Shown here: positions 1 through 8,655 of the stretch, piece by piece
Layout: every line of letters begins with the position of its first letter
Numbering within the stretch: the stretch's first letter is position 1
Assembly (NCBI GenBank): GCA_018222405.1
Contig: JAAFAI010000003.1
Coordinates: forward strand, 62,001-126,000
Reading direction: 5' to 3'
Length of the DNA: 64,000 nt
DNA from: Gammaproteobacteria bacterium
GTDB lineage: Bacteria > Pseudomonadota > Gammaproteobacteria > Enterobacterales > Alteromonadaceae
Made by a program: the position numbers and the translations under genes
The notes under the pieces: generated by a model
The model's database searches: none
What the model saw: the letters and a program-made list of their open reading frames with translations, nothing else
What the model was told of the DNA's origin: nothing

Positions 1-276
1 GTCCTGCTTCGCTTCACCGGTTTTATTAAACCAGCCTGAGCTGAAAGGCTCTTTGGGAAACCGGCAACCGGTGGTAGATAAAAAGATGCTGCTTACTACC
101 CGATCATTATCCCTACAGGTTAACCACAAGGGGCGCGTTTCGCACCGTTCGAGCCAGGGCCTGAGCCAGAATTGACTCAGAAATATTGGTACCGACGGGA
201 TCGCATTTTCCAGTGAGGTGAGTGTTGAGGTCACCTCATCAAGCGTGTAGTTATCACTTACGTCAAGAGTCAGCAC
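1..276 (-). CDS. N-terminal part of an acetyltransferase-like (FemAB/BioF2-type) protein, cut by window edge
   Basis: One minus-strand frame is open from about position 309 to the window edge and has no stop. It starts at a GTG at 276 (or a TTG at 309), just downstream of the prsT stop, so it is probably the next gene of the same operon. The translation contains IFLSQFWLRPWLERC, then PLWLTCRDNDRVVSSIFL, then PFSSGWFNKTG. This layout is typical of GNAT/FemAB-like acyltransferases found near polysaccharide and exosortase loci (recognised by pattern, not by search). The C-terminal two thirds lie outside the window, so acyl donor and acceptor cannot be judged. The ribosome site is weak, and coupling to prsT translation is likely. 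Confidence 0.45.
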   Translation of the reverse strand, partial: MLTLDVSDNYTLDEVTSTLTSLENAIPSVPIFLSQFWLRPWLERCETRPLWLTCRDNDRVVSSIFLSTTGCRFPKEPFSSGWFNKTGEAKQD

Positions 277-292
277 TGTAAAAACGCCAAGG

Positions 293-3022
293 CTACTTCT
301 GCGCGTCAAGACGGCTTTTCAGTTCCTTATGTAAGGATAGCTGTAACGGCGTAGCAGGGCGTATCCGTGACAACATTGAGCGCGCCTGGGTTAACTCGTT
401 ATTCAGTATCAGGGCTTCAACGTTATGTAACTGTATCTCTTTATTATTGGGATCTTTGCCTAAAGCCCTCTCAACGAATGCCTGGCCTTCCTGTACCTCA
501 CCTTGTTTAAGTAATACGTAACCATAGGTATCCAGTGCATAGGGAGAGTCGGGAGCAATTTCAATAACCCGTTTGGCAACCTCTGCGGCTTTAGTTAAGT
601 CGCCAGCCTGAGTATAAACTGAAGCCAGGTTGTTGAGTGATGCAAAGTCGTCTGGCTTTTGGGCTAACACCTGCTTATATAACTCAATTGACGCATCATA
701 CATCCCGTAGGATGAGGCATAATCTGCACTAATCAGTTTAAACACCAGTGTATCGTTTTCTTTCGCAGCTTCGGTTTGCAGGTATTCAAGACCTTTATCA
801 GCCTGTCCCAAACCCGCATGTGCCAGTGCCAGCAAACGTGCAACCGCAAAACCCGGATTGGTTTCGTAATATGCAGACAATAATGAAACGGCATCGCTGA
901 AACGTTTTTCGTTTAACGCCAACAAACCTTTGGTATGAGTCAGGTTTACCAGTTCGCTGCTGTCTTCTGACAGGAGCTCAATGGCCCGTTTGGATTGGGC
1001 AAACCTCCCGGTTGATGCTGCAAGGTGAGCTTCAACAAGAATCAGTCGCTTATCTCTGGGGAGATATCGGCGTGCATTCTGTGTAGCTTCTAATGCGCCG
1101 TCGAAATTATTTACCATTTGGTAAGTTGCAATCAATCGATACCAACTATTGCTATCGGTGGGAAACTTCTGTGTCCAGTCGCGATAGGTTTCGATCGCTT
1201 TGTCGAAGTTTTTTACAGAAACATATGCGTCGCCCAGCGCCTGGTATACACCAAAGCTTTGCGGCTCTGCAATCCCTTTCAGTAAATTAATCGCTTTTTC
1301 TGGCTGTTTGGCGCGAGAATAAATAAGAGCTAACGCAGAACTGGCAGCATCTGATTCTGGAAACTTAGCAATCCGTTGTTTAAGAAAGCTTTCCAATTCT
1401 TCTTCCTGACCCATCGCAATTTTAATGTTTACAACGTCAATCAGGTTTTGCAGATTGTTGGGCGTTAGGTCGAGTAACTTCTCGCCATATTCGATGGCTT
1501 TATCAAAGTTATCCCAGCGCGCTTCACCAATCATCAGGTAACGTATGGCTCCTGCATTATCCGGATCTCTTTTAACCAGGTTGGTAAAATGTGTTATCGC
1601 TTGCTTTTCGTTGTTGTCGCGGAGGTAAATAATACCTCTTAGCAACTCTCCGTTGAGCTCGTTCAGCTCAGCCCATTCGTCGGCTACCGCCAGCGCTGAT
1701 TCCAGCCCTTCTTCTTCATATTTTGCCTGAGCTAACAGAATCCATGCTTCACTGAGATCCGGTGCAAGCTCAAGAGCTCGCGCCAGAGAGTCTGCGGCGC
1801 CTGGTTTATTTTCATCAAGTAAAATGTAACCTTCTCGCAATAGCCCAACAGGATTATTGGGGTCTAGTTCTTTTGCTTTACTTAGCAAGGATTCGGTTTC
1901 TGCGTCTTCACCCTGCTGTAGTTTTTGCAGTGCTGCCAGGCTATAAATTTCAGCGCCCTGACCAGGCTCGATATTGAGATCGTCGAGACTGCCTGCAACT
2001 TCGTCAACATAACCCAACTCAAGTTTCACCTGTGCGAGCATTCGGTGAACCGGGTGGGCGGGGGGGAGCGTTGTAGCAGCGGTAGATAATAACCTTAAAG
2101 CGCTTTCGAGTCGGCCTGTATAATAGGCACTGGTACCAGAAATAAAACTGGCCATCGCCGGTTTGGCGTTATGTTGTAAAGCCAGGTTGGCCAGATTATA
2201 AGCCTGCTCGTATTCGTTCTGATAGAAATAAATTAGTGATTTTAGATAATTGGCATGTCCACTATTTGGATTTAATGCCAGAAGCTTATCGATCTCTTCA
2301 TCTGCACGATTGAGTTGTTTATCTTCAATTAACTGCTCGGCGAGTAAAAAACGGGCAACATGATAGGTTGGGTAAATTTCAAGGGCTTTGGTATTGGCTA
2401 TAATGGCCTCAACATGATTTCCCATCAATGACTCTATCATACCTTTAAGAATCAACTTCTCAAAAGGCTCAATTTCCGGACTGATAAATTGCTCTGTGAT
2501 ATTTTTCGCAACTTGCGGCTTGCCTGATTCAAGGGTTTGGTAAGCCTGAGCAATCAATAAATCTTCCCGCTGGAGACGCTTGGTTGGTATAACCGGGTTT
2601 TGTTCGCCAGCTTTTAATTTAGCCAGATATTCAAACAAAGCGATCGTACTGACGACTTTAGGGTCATTTATCTCAGGCGCTTTTTCAAGTTCGTTCAGCA
2701 CCCGTAAAAAGTCATTTTGATAGAATATGGCCTTAATGAACAGAGGATAGGTCTGAAGTTTGTTGTAACCTAACTCAAGTGAGCGACGTAGCTCTTTTTC
2801 TGCTTCTTCCCACAGCCCTTGCTGGAACTCCAGTGCTCCTAATTGAAATCGCGCCTCTGCATTGTTGGGTTCTGTAACAACTGCATTTTTTAGTTCTACT
2901 ATGGCTGCAATCTCTTCGCCTTCCAGGAGAAGACGTTTTGCATCTGCGATTTGTTGTTCTGCGGTTTTCTGGGAACAAGCGGTTAATACTAATGCACAAA
3001 AAAGTGCCGTTGCCCGTTTCAT
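293..3022 (-). CDS. prsT: PEP-CTERM system TPR-repeat lipoprotein PrsT
   Basis: This is a large TPR protein of about 909 residues. I place the start at the inner ATG (3022), because it is preceded by AAGGAATGG and gives a clean lipoprotein signal MKRATALFCALVLTAC with the lipid-modified Cys at residue 16. The rest is helical TPR repeats (for example LNNLASVYTQAGDLTKAAEV and ALDTYGYVLLKQGEV near the C-terminus). Length, lipobox and repeat content match the TPR lipoprotein encoded in exosortase A (PEP-CTERM) loci, thought to act in the envelope during export of surface polymer and sorted proteins. The PEP-CTERM proteins and exosortase-associated acyltransferase just upstream support this. The exosortase itself is not in the window. 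Confidence 0.85.
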   Translation of the reverse strand: MKRATALFCALVLTACSQKTAEQQIADAKRLLLEGEEIAAIVELKNAVVTEPNNAEARFQLGALEFQQGLWEEAEKELRRSLELGYNKLQTYPLFIKAIFYQNDFLRVLNELEKAPEINDPKVVSTIALFEYLAKLKAGEQNPVIPTKRLQREDLLIAQAYQTLESGKPQVAKNITEQFISPEIEPFEKLILKGMIESLMGNHVEAIIANTKALEIYPTYHVARFLLAEQLIEDKQLNRADEEIDKLLALNPNSGHANYLKSLIYFYQNEYEQAYNLANLALQHNAKPAMASFISGTSAYYTGRLESALRLLSTAATTLPPAHPVHRMLAQVKLELGYVDEVAGSLDDLNIEPGQGAEIYSLAALQKLQQGEDAETESLLSKAKELDPNNPVGLLREGYILLDENKPGAADSLARALELAPDLSEAWILLAQAKYEEEGLESALAVADEWAELNELNGELLRGIIYLRDNNEKQAITHFTNLVKRDPDNAGAIRYLMIGEARWDNFDKAIEYGEKLLDLTPNNLQNLIDVVNIKIAMGQEEELESFLKQRIAKFPESDAASSALALIYSRAKQPEKAINLLKGIAEPQSFGVYQALGDAYVSVKNFDKAIETYRDWTQKFPTDSNSWYRLIATYQMVNNFDGALEATQNARRYLPRDKRLILVEAHLAASTGRFAQSKRAIELLSEDSSELVNLTHTKGLLALNEKRFSDAVSLLSAYYETNPGFAVARLLALAHAGLGQADKGLEYLQTEAAKENDTLVFKLISADYASSYGMYDASIELYKQVLAQKPDDFASLNNLASVYTQAGDLTKAAEVAKRVIEIAPDSPYALDTYGYVLLKQGEVQEGQAFVERALGKDPNNKEIQLHNVEALILNNELTQARSMLSRIRPATPLQLSLHKELKSRLDAQK

Positions 3023-3107
3023 TTGCATCCATTCCTTATAACTATACCTCATACTGCAAGCAAAGATACCAGTTTGGTTTGGCTCTGACTATACCTCTAA
3101 AGACTGA

Positions 3108-4733
3108 TCACTGTGAATCGTATTTGCCAGGCGATAAAATGTTATTTGGATCCATTGCGTTCTTTAACACCTTAATGGTTTGCCAGTACGCTGATGATTT
3201 ATCGATTTGTTGTTGTTCGTGAATGGGTAGCCGGTAAGGAACATATCCGTTTTTACAGCCCTCTGTAATTAGCTCATGCAAACAGTGGACTGCTTTGGCT
3301 TCCTCACTACTGTCACTTTTATCAAATACCAGAGGAACCGTCGAATCGATACAATCGTGTTTTAAATTAGTAAAGGTAATTAACGGGTCCAGCTTATATT
3401 TCAGCATGGTCGAGCGTACAAATGATACAAACTGTTTTAAGGAACTAGGGTCCATGGGGATTAGCGGTGCGTACCAAAGTAAACCACAGTTTTCGCTGGC
3501 GGGATCCAGCGGACGGGACTTGTCGCCTTTTGCGGACTTATTTCGCCAGTAGGGAAGGGGTAGCGCCACCTGATTTGGCTCGCCAAGCATTATATCTACG
3601 CCTTCTTTGAGAGAAGTTAGCTGGCCTTTTACGTCTTTAAAGGCAGGGATAAAATTCAAAGGCAGGCGGACGAATTGACGAGCAAATTTGAGTAATAAAG
3701 AATCAGAAAAAAGGATTCGTCCCAGTTTTTTTCCCCTTTGCTTTATATATTTTTTTACGAAGTTGACAACTGGTTGCTCACCGTAAATCGAGCCAACGAT
3801 CATCCATTCAGGGAGTCGTTTTGAATCTGCTAGCTTATTTACCTGTTCATCTGATAACGGCTCGATAGGATTATTATTAACGTTTGGATTTTCACAGGTC
3901 ATCGAGACTAGGCGTCGTTTATCCATTAAATTGATAGAGCCGACCATGCCACTTTGAGACTCTAATAATTCCCGGATAAATGAAACTGCCTCAGCAAAGT
4001 TATCCCCCTCAAAAATCTGAATGTAAAATGCACAAAATGACGAAGGCTTTTTAGCCAGTCTTAGTGACATTTCTGTAACCACGCCAAGATTACTTTGAGT
4101 AAATAAACCGTCAATGTATGGGCCCAGACCCCATTTGAAGGTTTTATCGATAAAGTCATTGCCACTTTGATCCAAAGCCGAGACTGCGGAAGATAGCTTT
4201 TGTTTACACAAATCCGGATGGGGGATATAAACTTTCACTGCATTGCAAGCATAAAAATGGTCTGTATAGGGCGTAATGCCGTAACCCCTTTCCAAAGCGT
4301 TACTGAGTAGGCTGCATGAAGGGCCGGCGCCGGTAACTGGTACCATGTAGGGCCAGTCATGTTCTGCTAGGTAGTCGTGTAACTGTTGCTGGGTGACACC
4401 TGGACCGATAGTAACGAGACCCAGCTCTTTATTTGTGGGTGTGATAGCGTTCAGCGCTGACAGGTCAAGAAGATAAACCGGATCTTTGTCTACCAGAATT
4501 GAGCCATATCCCCAGTTATTGTTAGTACTAACCGGATGCAGTTTAACCCCCACTGAGTTTGCCAGCGAAAGTAACTGGGGAATAGCTGACTCCTGCAGTA
4601 CCTGGATTGCCCCGGCAAATTGCTGTGGTTTACCAAATGTGTTGATACCATATTGACTTACGGCCTCCTCTGAAGCTATCAGTCTGGCGATCCCGGTTTG
4701 GCAGATAAGCGATAATTGGTTGTGAATATCCAT
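3108..4733 (-). CDS. FAD-binding oxidase of the vanillyl-alcohol oxidase / p-cresol methylhydroxylase family
   Basis: This 541-residue flavoprotein has a PCMH-type FAD domain in the N-terminal half and a VAO-type substrate domain after it. Visible marks are STNNNWGYGS (69-78), which matches the pyrophosphate loop of this family, and SNALERGYGITPYTDHF (144-160), which closely follows the family's GN-x-RG-GYTPYGDH segment. Members oxidise phenolic or other alcohol-type substrates. The substrate here is unknown, and a covalent flavin link cannot be judged from sequence. No signal peptide is seen, so it is probably cytoplasmic. The gene lies about 85 bases upstream of prsT on the same strand and may be cotranscribed with it. 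Such an oxidase is not a standard part of PEP-CTERM loci. Confidence 0.8.
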   Translation of the reverse strand: MDIHNQLSLICQTGIARLIASEEAVSQYGINTFGKPQQFAGAIQVLQESAIPQLLSLANSVGVKLHPVSTNNNWGYGSILVDKDPVYLLDLSALNAITPTNKELGLVTIGPGVTQQQLHDYLAEHDWPYMVPVTGAGPSCSLLSNALERGYGITPYTDHFYACNAVKVYIPHPDLCKQKLSSAVSALDQSGNDFIDKTFKWGLGPYIDGLFTQSNLGVVTEMSLRLAKKPSSFCAFYIQIFEGDNFAEAVSFIRELLESQSGMVGSINLMDKRRLVSMTCENPNVNNNPIEPLSDEQVNKLADSKRLPEWMIVGSIYGEQPVVNFVKKYIKQRGKKLGRILFSDSLLLKFARQFVRLPLNFIPAFKDVKGQLTSLKEGVDIMLGEPNQVALPLPYWRNKSAKGDKSRPLDPASENCGLLWYAPLIPMDPSSLKQFVSFVRSTMLKYKLDPLITFTNLKHDCIDSTVPLVFDKSDSSEEAKAVHCLHELITEGCKNGYVPYRLPIHEQQQIDKSSAYWQTIKVLKNAMDPNNILSPGKYDSQ

Positions 4734-4785
4734 ATAAGTTCTGGTTGTTTTGACGTGTATTTATATGACCAAACTATAGCGCGAA

Positions 4786-4816
4786 AAAACAAAAAAGCCG
4801 ACATCTAGCCGGCTTT
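4786..4816 (-). terminator. Rho-independent terminator for the first PEP-CTERM gene
   Basis: Seven base pairs AAAGCCG/CGGCTTT (4794-4800 with 4810-4816) are followed on the minus strand by a U-rich run (A-run on the plus strand, 4786-4796). It lies 24 bases past the stop of the 4840-5682 gene. Confidence 0.8.
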
Positions 4817-4839
4817 CTTGTTGAATTGACTTTGGCTAA

Positions 4840-5682
4840 TTAGCTTTTTTGATACCTGCGGACTGCGATCATTACAGTACCAAATAGCAGAATAAGTGTT
4901 GTCCCGGGAGCATTTACTGGTATCTCCCGTGTACTCAGGCCAATGACTATATTGTCAAACTCCCCGGCGATGTCACTGGTATTGATAACCAGCGTGTCAA
5001 ACTGTTCTGTAATCGAAAAGGCAATATTGACGTAAGCATTGGAGTCCGGGCTAGTTTGATTTCCCGAACTGCCACCTAACTGGGAGAGTAATGAAGCCCC
5101 TGTGATTGATGAAACCAATGATCCTCCGGAGTAAAAATAGAAGTCATTGTAAACATCCACCGAGCCCCAGTAAAAACCTAGATAAGTAATGCCTAATTGG
5201 GTTGAGGAGCCATACAGTGAACTGTAGTAATCAAGCAGGTTGTTATAGTCAAACGAGATGGTCGCCGTGCCCTGGCCATTATTAGTTGCATAGCCATAAC
5301 AGGTGGTGTCGTTCGCCGGTGCTGCTGCCACATTGGTTACTGAACCCTTGCGGACGGCAATTTCTGAACTATTAGCGGTAACATCAACACCAATAGGACC
5401 ATTATTAAGACTGTTTACAGCACATTCATTTTCAAATCCGGATACAGTGTAGTCCGTAGAGCCCGGGTAGAGAGGATCGCCAGTAGCGATATCAAAAGTT
5501 TCAATAAAGTAATCTGACAGTCCGCCGTTTATGGGATCCATAAAGGTGCTGGTTAGCCCGGAACCATCAGAGGCGCTAGCACCTCCAAAGCTTATAGATG
5601 CTGCTGTAGTTTGATTAGAGACACTAAAAACCAGTACGACGCTGAATAAAAGGGATTTAGTGACGAAGGGAAAACGTTTCAT
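4840..5682 (-). CDS. PEP-CTERM surface protein, paralogue 1 (variant VNAP motif)
   Basis: This is a 280-residue exported protein. It has a Sec signal peptide (about residues 1-28, ending TTAA), a beta-rich middle, and a C-terminal sorting signal: IPVNAP at about 254-259, a hydrophobic stretch 261-274, then RRYQKS. This is the exosortase A signal layout, although the motif reads VNAP where the paralogue has VPAP. The middle contains GITYLGFYWGSVDVYNDF, which resembles the Npun_F0296-type exosortase-dependent surface family (low certainty). It is clearly a paralogue of the gene at 5853-6698. The start has a strong AAGGAG eight bases upstream. A sigma-54-like promoter element lies at 5723-5739 and a terminator follows, so it is likely a single-gene unit. 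Confidence 0.88.
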   Translation of the reverse strand: MKRFPFVTKSLLFSVVLVFSVSNQTTAASISFGGASASDGSGLTSTFMDPINGGLSDYFIETFDIATGDPLYPGSTDYTVSGFENECAVNSLNNGPIGVDVTANSSEIAVRKGSVTNVAAAPANDTTCYGYATNNGQGTATISFDYNNLLDYYSSLYGSSTQLGITYLGFYWGSVDVYNDFYFYSGGSLVSSITGASLLSQLGGSSGNQTSPDSNAYVNIAFSITEQFDTLVINTSDIAGEFDNIVIGLSTREIPVNAPGTTLILLFGTVMIAVRRYQKS

Positions 5683-5722
5683 AGAGTCGCTCCTTGATTA
5701 ATGTCACCAACAGTCGGAGCAA

Positions 5723-5739
5723 TGCATTTTTCAGACCAA
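5723..5739 (-). promoter_or_regulatory. Sigma-54-like -24/-12 promoter element for PEP-CTERM paralogue 1
   Basis: On the minus strand the site reads TTGGTCTGAAAAATGCA: TTGG, then exactly 10 bases, then GC, as in the RpoN consensus TGGCAC-N5-TTGC. The GC lies 42 bases from the ATG, close to the 45 bases of the paralogue. The match is by eye and unscored. Confidence 0.5.
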
Positions 5740-5802
5740 TAAAAAAATGCCCAAAAATTCATCAAGTTGAAAAGTGTTCAAATATATACAAGTTACAAGT
5801 GT

Positions 5803-5830
5803 AAAAAAAGTCGGCACTATGGCCGACTTT
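5803..5830 (-). terminator. Rho-independent terminator for the second PEP-CTERM gene
   Basis: Nine perfect base pairs AAAGTCGGC/GCCGACTTT (5807-5815 with 5822-5830) with a six-base loop are followed on the minus strand by seven U. It lies just past the stop of the 5853-6698 gene. Confidence 0.85.
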
Positions 5831-5852
5831 TAGCGGTAACTTTCTCTTTCGT

Positions 5853-6698
5853 TTATTTCTTTAAACGAGATCTCAGACCAAGAGCAACCAGGCCAAAAGC
5901 GAACAGTGCAAGTCCAGTAGGAGCTGGAACAGGAATTTCACGAGAGCTCAGACCGATAACGATGTTATCAAACTCACCAGCTACGCCAGAAGTGTTGATT
6001 ACCAGAGTATCAAATTGTTCTGCAATAGAAAACTCGATTTCAACATAGGTATTTGAGTTTGGAGAAGTTTGGTTACCTGAAGAGCCACCGAACTGGTTAA
6101 GCAGGCCAACACCAGAAATCTCGGTTACTAACGAACCACCAGAATAAAACTCAAAGTCGTTATAAGTATCTACTGAACCCCAGTAGAAACCTAAGTAAGT
6201 GATTCCTAACTGAACACCATTACCAGCTTGCGCTGTAAAGTAATTAAGCAGATTTGTGTAATCAAACTCAACTGTGGCGGTGCCTGAACCATTGTTAGAC
6301 AGGTAACCATAGCAAGTAGAATCGTTTGCTGGCGCTGCTGCAGTATTCGGCACTGAACCTTGACGAACACCGATTTCGCTAGCGTTGCCGTTTACTGAAA
6401 TTCCGAATGGACCACCATTAACACTGTTAACCGCACAGTCTTGCTCGAAGCCTGAATCGGTAAAAGCAGTTGTGCCAGGAAATCCTGGAACACTAGTAGC
6501 TGAATCGAAAGTTTCAATGAAGTAATCTGACAGACCGCCGTTGATAGGGTCGATGTACTGACTGGTTAAACCAGAGCCATCAGATGCCACTACGCCATTG
6601 TTAAAATTAATTGTTGCTGCGTTAGATACACCAGCAAAGCCTAAACCGATTACTGCGGTTAAAGACAATGCTTTAGTGAATTTCGAAAATTTATTCAT
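5853..6698 (-). CDS. PEP-CTERM surface protein, paralogue 2 (VPAP motif)
   Basis: This exported protein has about 281 residues. The start is set at the ATG at 6698, preceded by AGAGGACAG; a longer reading from 6758 only adds an unlikely leader. A signal peptide MNKFSKFTKALSL...SNAA is followed by a beta-rich domain and a canonical exosortase tail, IPVPAP near residue 255, then a hydrophobic stretch and RSRLKK. It shares long blocks with paralogue 1 (DPINGGLSDYFIETFD, GGSSGNQTSP, EQFDTLVINTS, AGEFDNIVIGLS), which points to tandem duplication. It should be cleaved by exosortase A and delivered to the surface or polysaccharide matrix. Its own sigma-54-like promoter and terminator suggest separate, controlled expression. 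Confidence 0.9.
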   Translation of the reverse strand: MNKFSKFTKALSLTAVIGLGFAGVSNAATINFNNGVVASDGSGLTSQYIDPINGGLSDYFIETFDSATSVPGFPGTTAFTDSGFEQDCAVNSVNGGPFGISVNGNASEIGVRQGSVPNTAAAPANDSTCYGYLSNNGSGTATVEFDYTNLLNYFTAQAGNGVQLGITYLGFYWGSVDTYNDFEFYSGGSLVTEISGVGLLNQFGGSSGNQTSPNSNTYVEIEFSIAEQFDTLVINTSGVAGEFDNIVIGLSSREIPVPAPTGLALFAFGLVALGLRSRLKK

Positions 6699-6741
6699 AT
6701 TACTGTCCTCTGTACTAAGAAAGTTACCACGAAAACAGCAA

Positions 6742-6758
6742 TGCACGGTGTGTGCCAC
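6742..6758 (-). promoter_or_regulatory. Sigma-54-like -24/-12 promoter element for PEP-CTERM paralogue 2
   Basis: The minus strand reads GTGGCACACACCGTGCA: a full TGGCAC at -24, a 10-base gap between GG and GC, and TGCA at -12. The GC is 45 bases from the ATG at 6698. TGCATTGC is shared with the element of paralogue 1. Confidence 0.55.
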
Positions 6759-6899
6759 TTTTATTTTATTTTATTTTTCAGTTGTTTATTTAATCTTGGT
6801 TGGGGGGGAATATACTTGGTGTAAAATTATTTGACATTGGGGTTTGCTCATTGGCCGTTCGCTTTCACCAAGACGAAAGTGAGCGGCGTTAGCAGATAC

Positions 6900-7697
6900 C
6901 TATCTACTTTCTTTTATCTGCTTATTCACCTGAACCTGTATATCGCGAAGCATATATTTGAAGCTCGGAGCAAGATCACGGAGCAATATCTCTGCGTTGA
7001 TATAATACGGCGCACGCTGGCCATGATACTCAATCGTCGGACCAATCTTAATGTATTTAATCCCAAGAAAACGCATGCTTCTGGCTAAACGGGGCTCCAT
7101 CATTACAAAGGCGTGTTGAATACCCTGGGTTAGTGCTAATGAGGCGGCAGAAAGATAAAGTCCGATGGCTATAAACGGAAAGCAGCGCAGCTCAGCTTCG
7201 GAGTAGGTCGATTCGTTAATTGCACCAGTGGCGGCACCGGCAAACTTATCCATGGCCCGACGTCTGAAATGAGCTGGCACGGCAAGCCGCGATATTTCAC
7301 AGATTTCATTGCGATCAAAGTGGTTTGGTGTAAATTCGTCATGAGATATGGAATGCAGACAATACTTTTCCAATGGCAAGAGCTGTCCATCCTCACGAGG
7401 GGTGACTAACCTGACGGTACCTGCGTAGGCATCGGACCCAATGTGCTTAATAAGGCAATACTGAGAAAACGCGTCAAACTCATCCATTTCCATTTGATCG
7501 GGTCTTAGCGGTTCGAAGCCCAGCTCTTCGCAATATACGTTATGGCGAATCTTATAGACTTCCATTTTTAGTTCGTCGGCATTCGCCACCACGGGCGTCA
7601 AAAAGGTGGAAAAATGCTTCGAGATAGCCGTAGCCTCACGCAAGCGCTGGTAAGACTGCCATAGCTTGGATATTTTCGAGCTCGTACTTTTAAACAC
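6900..7697 (-). CDS. PEP-CTERM/exosortase system-associated acyltransferase
   Basis: This 265-residue GNAT-fold protein has no signal peptide and is probably cytoplasmic. The segment KIRHNVYCEELGFEPL near residue 48 resembles autoinducer-synthase-like acyltransferases (N-acyl amino acid synthase group), and EICEISRLAVPAHFRRR around residue 135 is the typical continuation. This family is found with exosortase A loci, and its substrate is not established. The start codon is GTG, preceded by GAGG. The gene is upstream of the two PEP-CTERM genes on the same strand. A weaker relative of their promoter motif lies at 7754-7770. An imperfect 13-bp hairpin without a U tract follows the stop. Confidence 0.85.
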   Translation of the reverse strand: MFKSTSSKISKLWQSYQRLREATAISKHFSTFLTPVVANADELKMEVYKIRHNVYCEELGFEPLRPDQMEMDEFDAFSQYCLIKHIGSDAYAGTVRLVTPREDGQLLPLEKYCLHSISHDEFTPNHFDRNEICEISRLAVPAHFRRRAMDKFAGAATGAINESTYSEAELRCFPFIAIGLYLSAASLALTQGIQHAFVMMEPRLARSMRFLGIKYIKIGPTIEYHGQRAPYYINAEILLRDLAPSFKYMLRDIQVQVNKQIKESR

Positions 7698-7753
7698 CGT
7701 TACCTCTTCCGTCCGGGCTTGTTATAAGCTTCATATTTCGCATATGGATGCAA

Positions 7754-7770
7754 TGCATCTAATAATCCTG
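7754..7770 (-). promoter_or_regulatory. Weak sigma-54-like element upstream of the acyltransferase
   Basis: The minus strand reads CAGGATTATTAGATGCA: GG, 10 bases, GC. The -12 part continues TGCATTGC exactly as in both PEP-CTERM promoters, but the -24 part is AGG rather than TGG. It is 58 bases from the GTG start. Confidence 0.25.
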
Positions 7771-7830
7771 ATTTTCCTTAATAATAGCACTAAAAATAGA
7801 CACTAAACGCTATTTAGACTAATTACTATG

Positions 7831-8598
7831 TCACCTTATCGGCCAGTCTCTGGTTTCATAAAGTAAACCAATGTATTCATAAAGGGCACGCTCCGTGTTG
7901 TATATACTGGCGATAGACGGAATATTTAATGTCAGGTCGTAACCTGGTGGACTTAGATGCTCAACCGGCACCGGAACAAGATGGTTAAATCCAATCTGCC
8001 TGGCCTGGAACAGTAACCTGCGCATGTGCGTTGCTGAAGTCACTACCGCAATAGGAACATCCCCTGTCACCTCAAATAGTGCTTGTAGTTCCTGCTCTGT
8101 ATTATTACCTACAGGCAGGGCAGTAACCGGAGAAGTGACCAGATGAGATAGAAATTTTTTGGCTTTCTCTGCATACGCAATGTTTTTATCCCTTAAAAAG
8201 TTACCTCCGGTAACAATAACCGGTTTGTTTTTGTAAACTGACATTATGGCCGTCTGCGTTAAACGGGTTAATGAACATTGATGCCAGTTACTGGCTTCAG
8301 GTAAATCTTTGCCGTAATAATAACACCCAGGAGTGAAAATATACTCCACCTGATGCCAGGCTTTATCTGATTTTTTTACTGGGGGGTAGGCATATTCCAG
8401 TGGTGCAAGTAACCAGTTACTAAATGTATATTGGCTGGCAAGCAGCAACCATGCACAACCGCTAATAAATATCGGATAAGTGTATCTGGATAACTTTTTT
8501 GAATAATGACAAGCTAGGGCAGCTAACAACAGAACGAAAAAGAGAACGACTGGCGAGATGAGTTGTTTAACAATAAATTTTAATGTGTCTACATCCAC
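7831..8598 (-). CDS. YdcF/ElyC-type (DUF218) membrane protein
   Basis: This 255-residue protein has two N-terminal membrane helices (about 10-30 and 40-58) followed by a DUF218 domain. That domain shows PVIVTGGNF near residue 127, a TEQELQAL segment, and AVVTSATHMRRLLFQARQIG near 185, which is the usual order in the ElyC/SanA/YdcF group. E. coli ElyC acts in envelope polysaccharide metabolism. The role here is unknown, but a place next to exosortase genes fits envelope or polymer work. The start is GTG at 8598, preceded by GGGAGCG. The gene is divergent from the protease at 8656, with only 57 bases between them. Confidence 0.75.
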   Translation of the reverse strand: MDVDTLKFIVKQLISPVVLFFVLLLAALACHYSKKLSRYTYPIFISGCAWLLLASQYTFSNWLLAPLEYAYPPVKKSDKAWHQVEYIFTPGCYYYGKDLPEASNWHQCSLTRLTQTAIMSVYKNKPVIVTGGNFLRDKNIAYAEKAKKFLSHLVTSPVTALPVGNNTEQELQALFEVTGDVPIAVVTSATHMRRLLFQARQIGFNHLVPVPVEHLSPPGYDLTLNIPSIASIYNTERALYEYIGLLYETRDWPIR

Positions 8599-8655
8599 AA
8601 TTATCGCTCCCTGATCAACAGGACACTATAGTCAATCATTTAAAAGCGAGTTGCA

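Noticed and set aside
6845..6895. Hairpin after the exosortase-associated acyltransferase as a terminator
   Set aside because: The 13-bp stem has two mismatches and no U tract follows on the minus strand, so it was not listed as a terminator.
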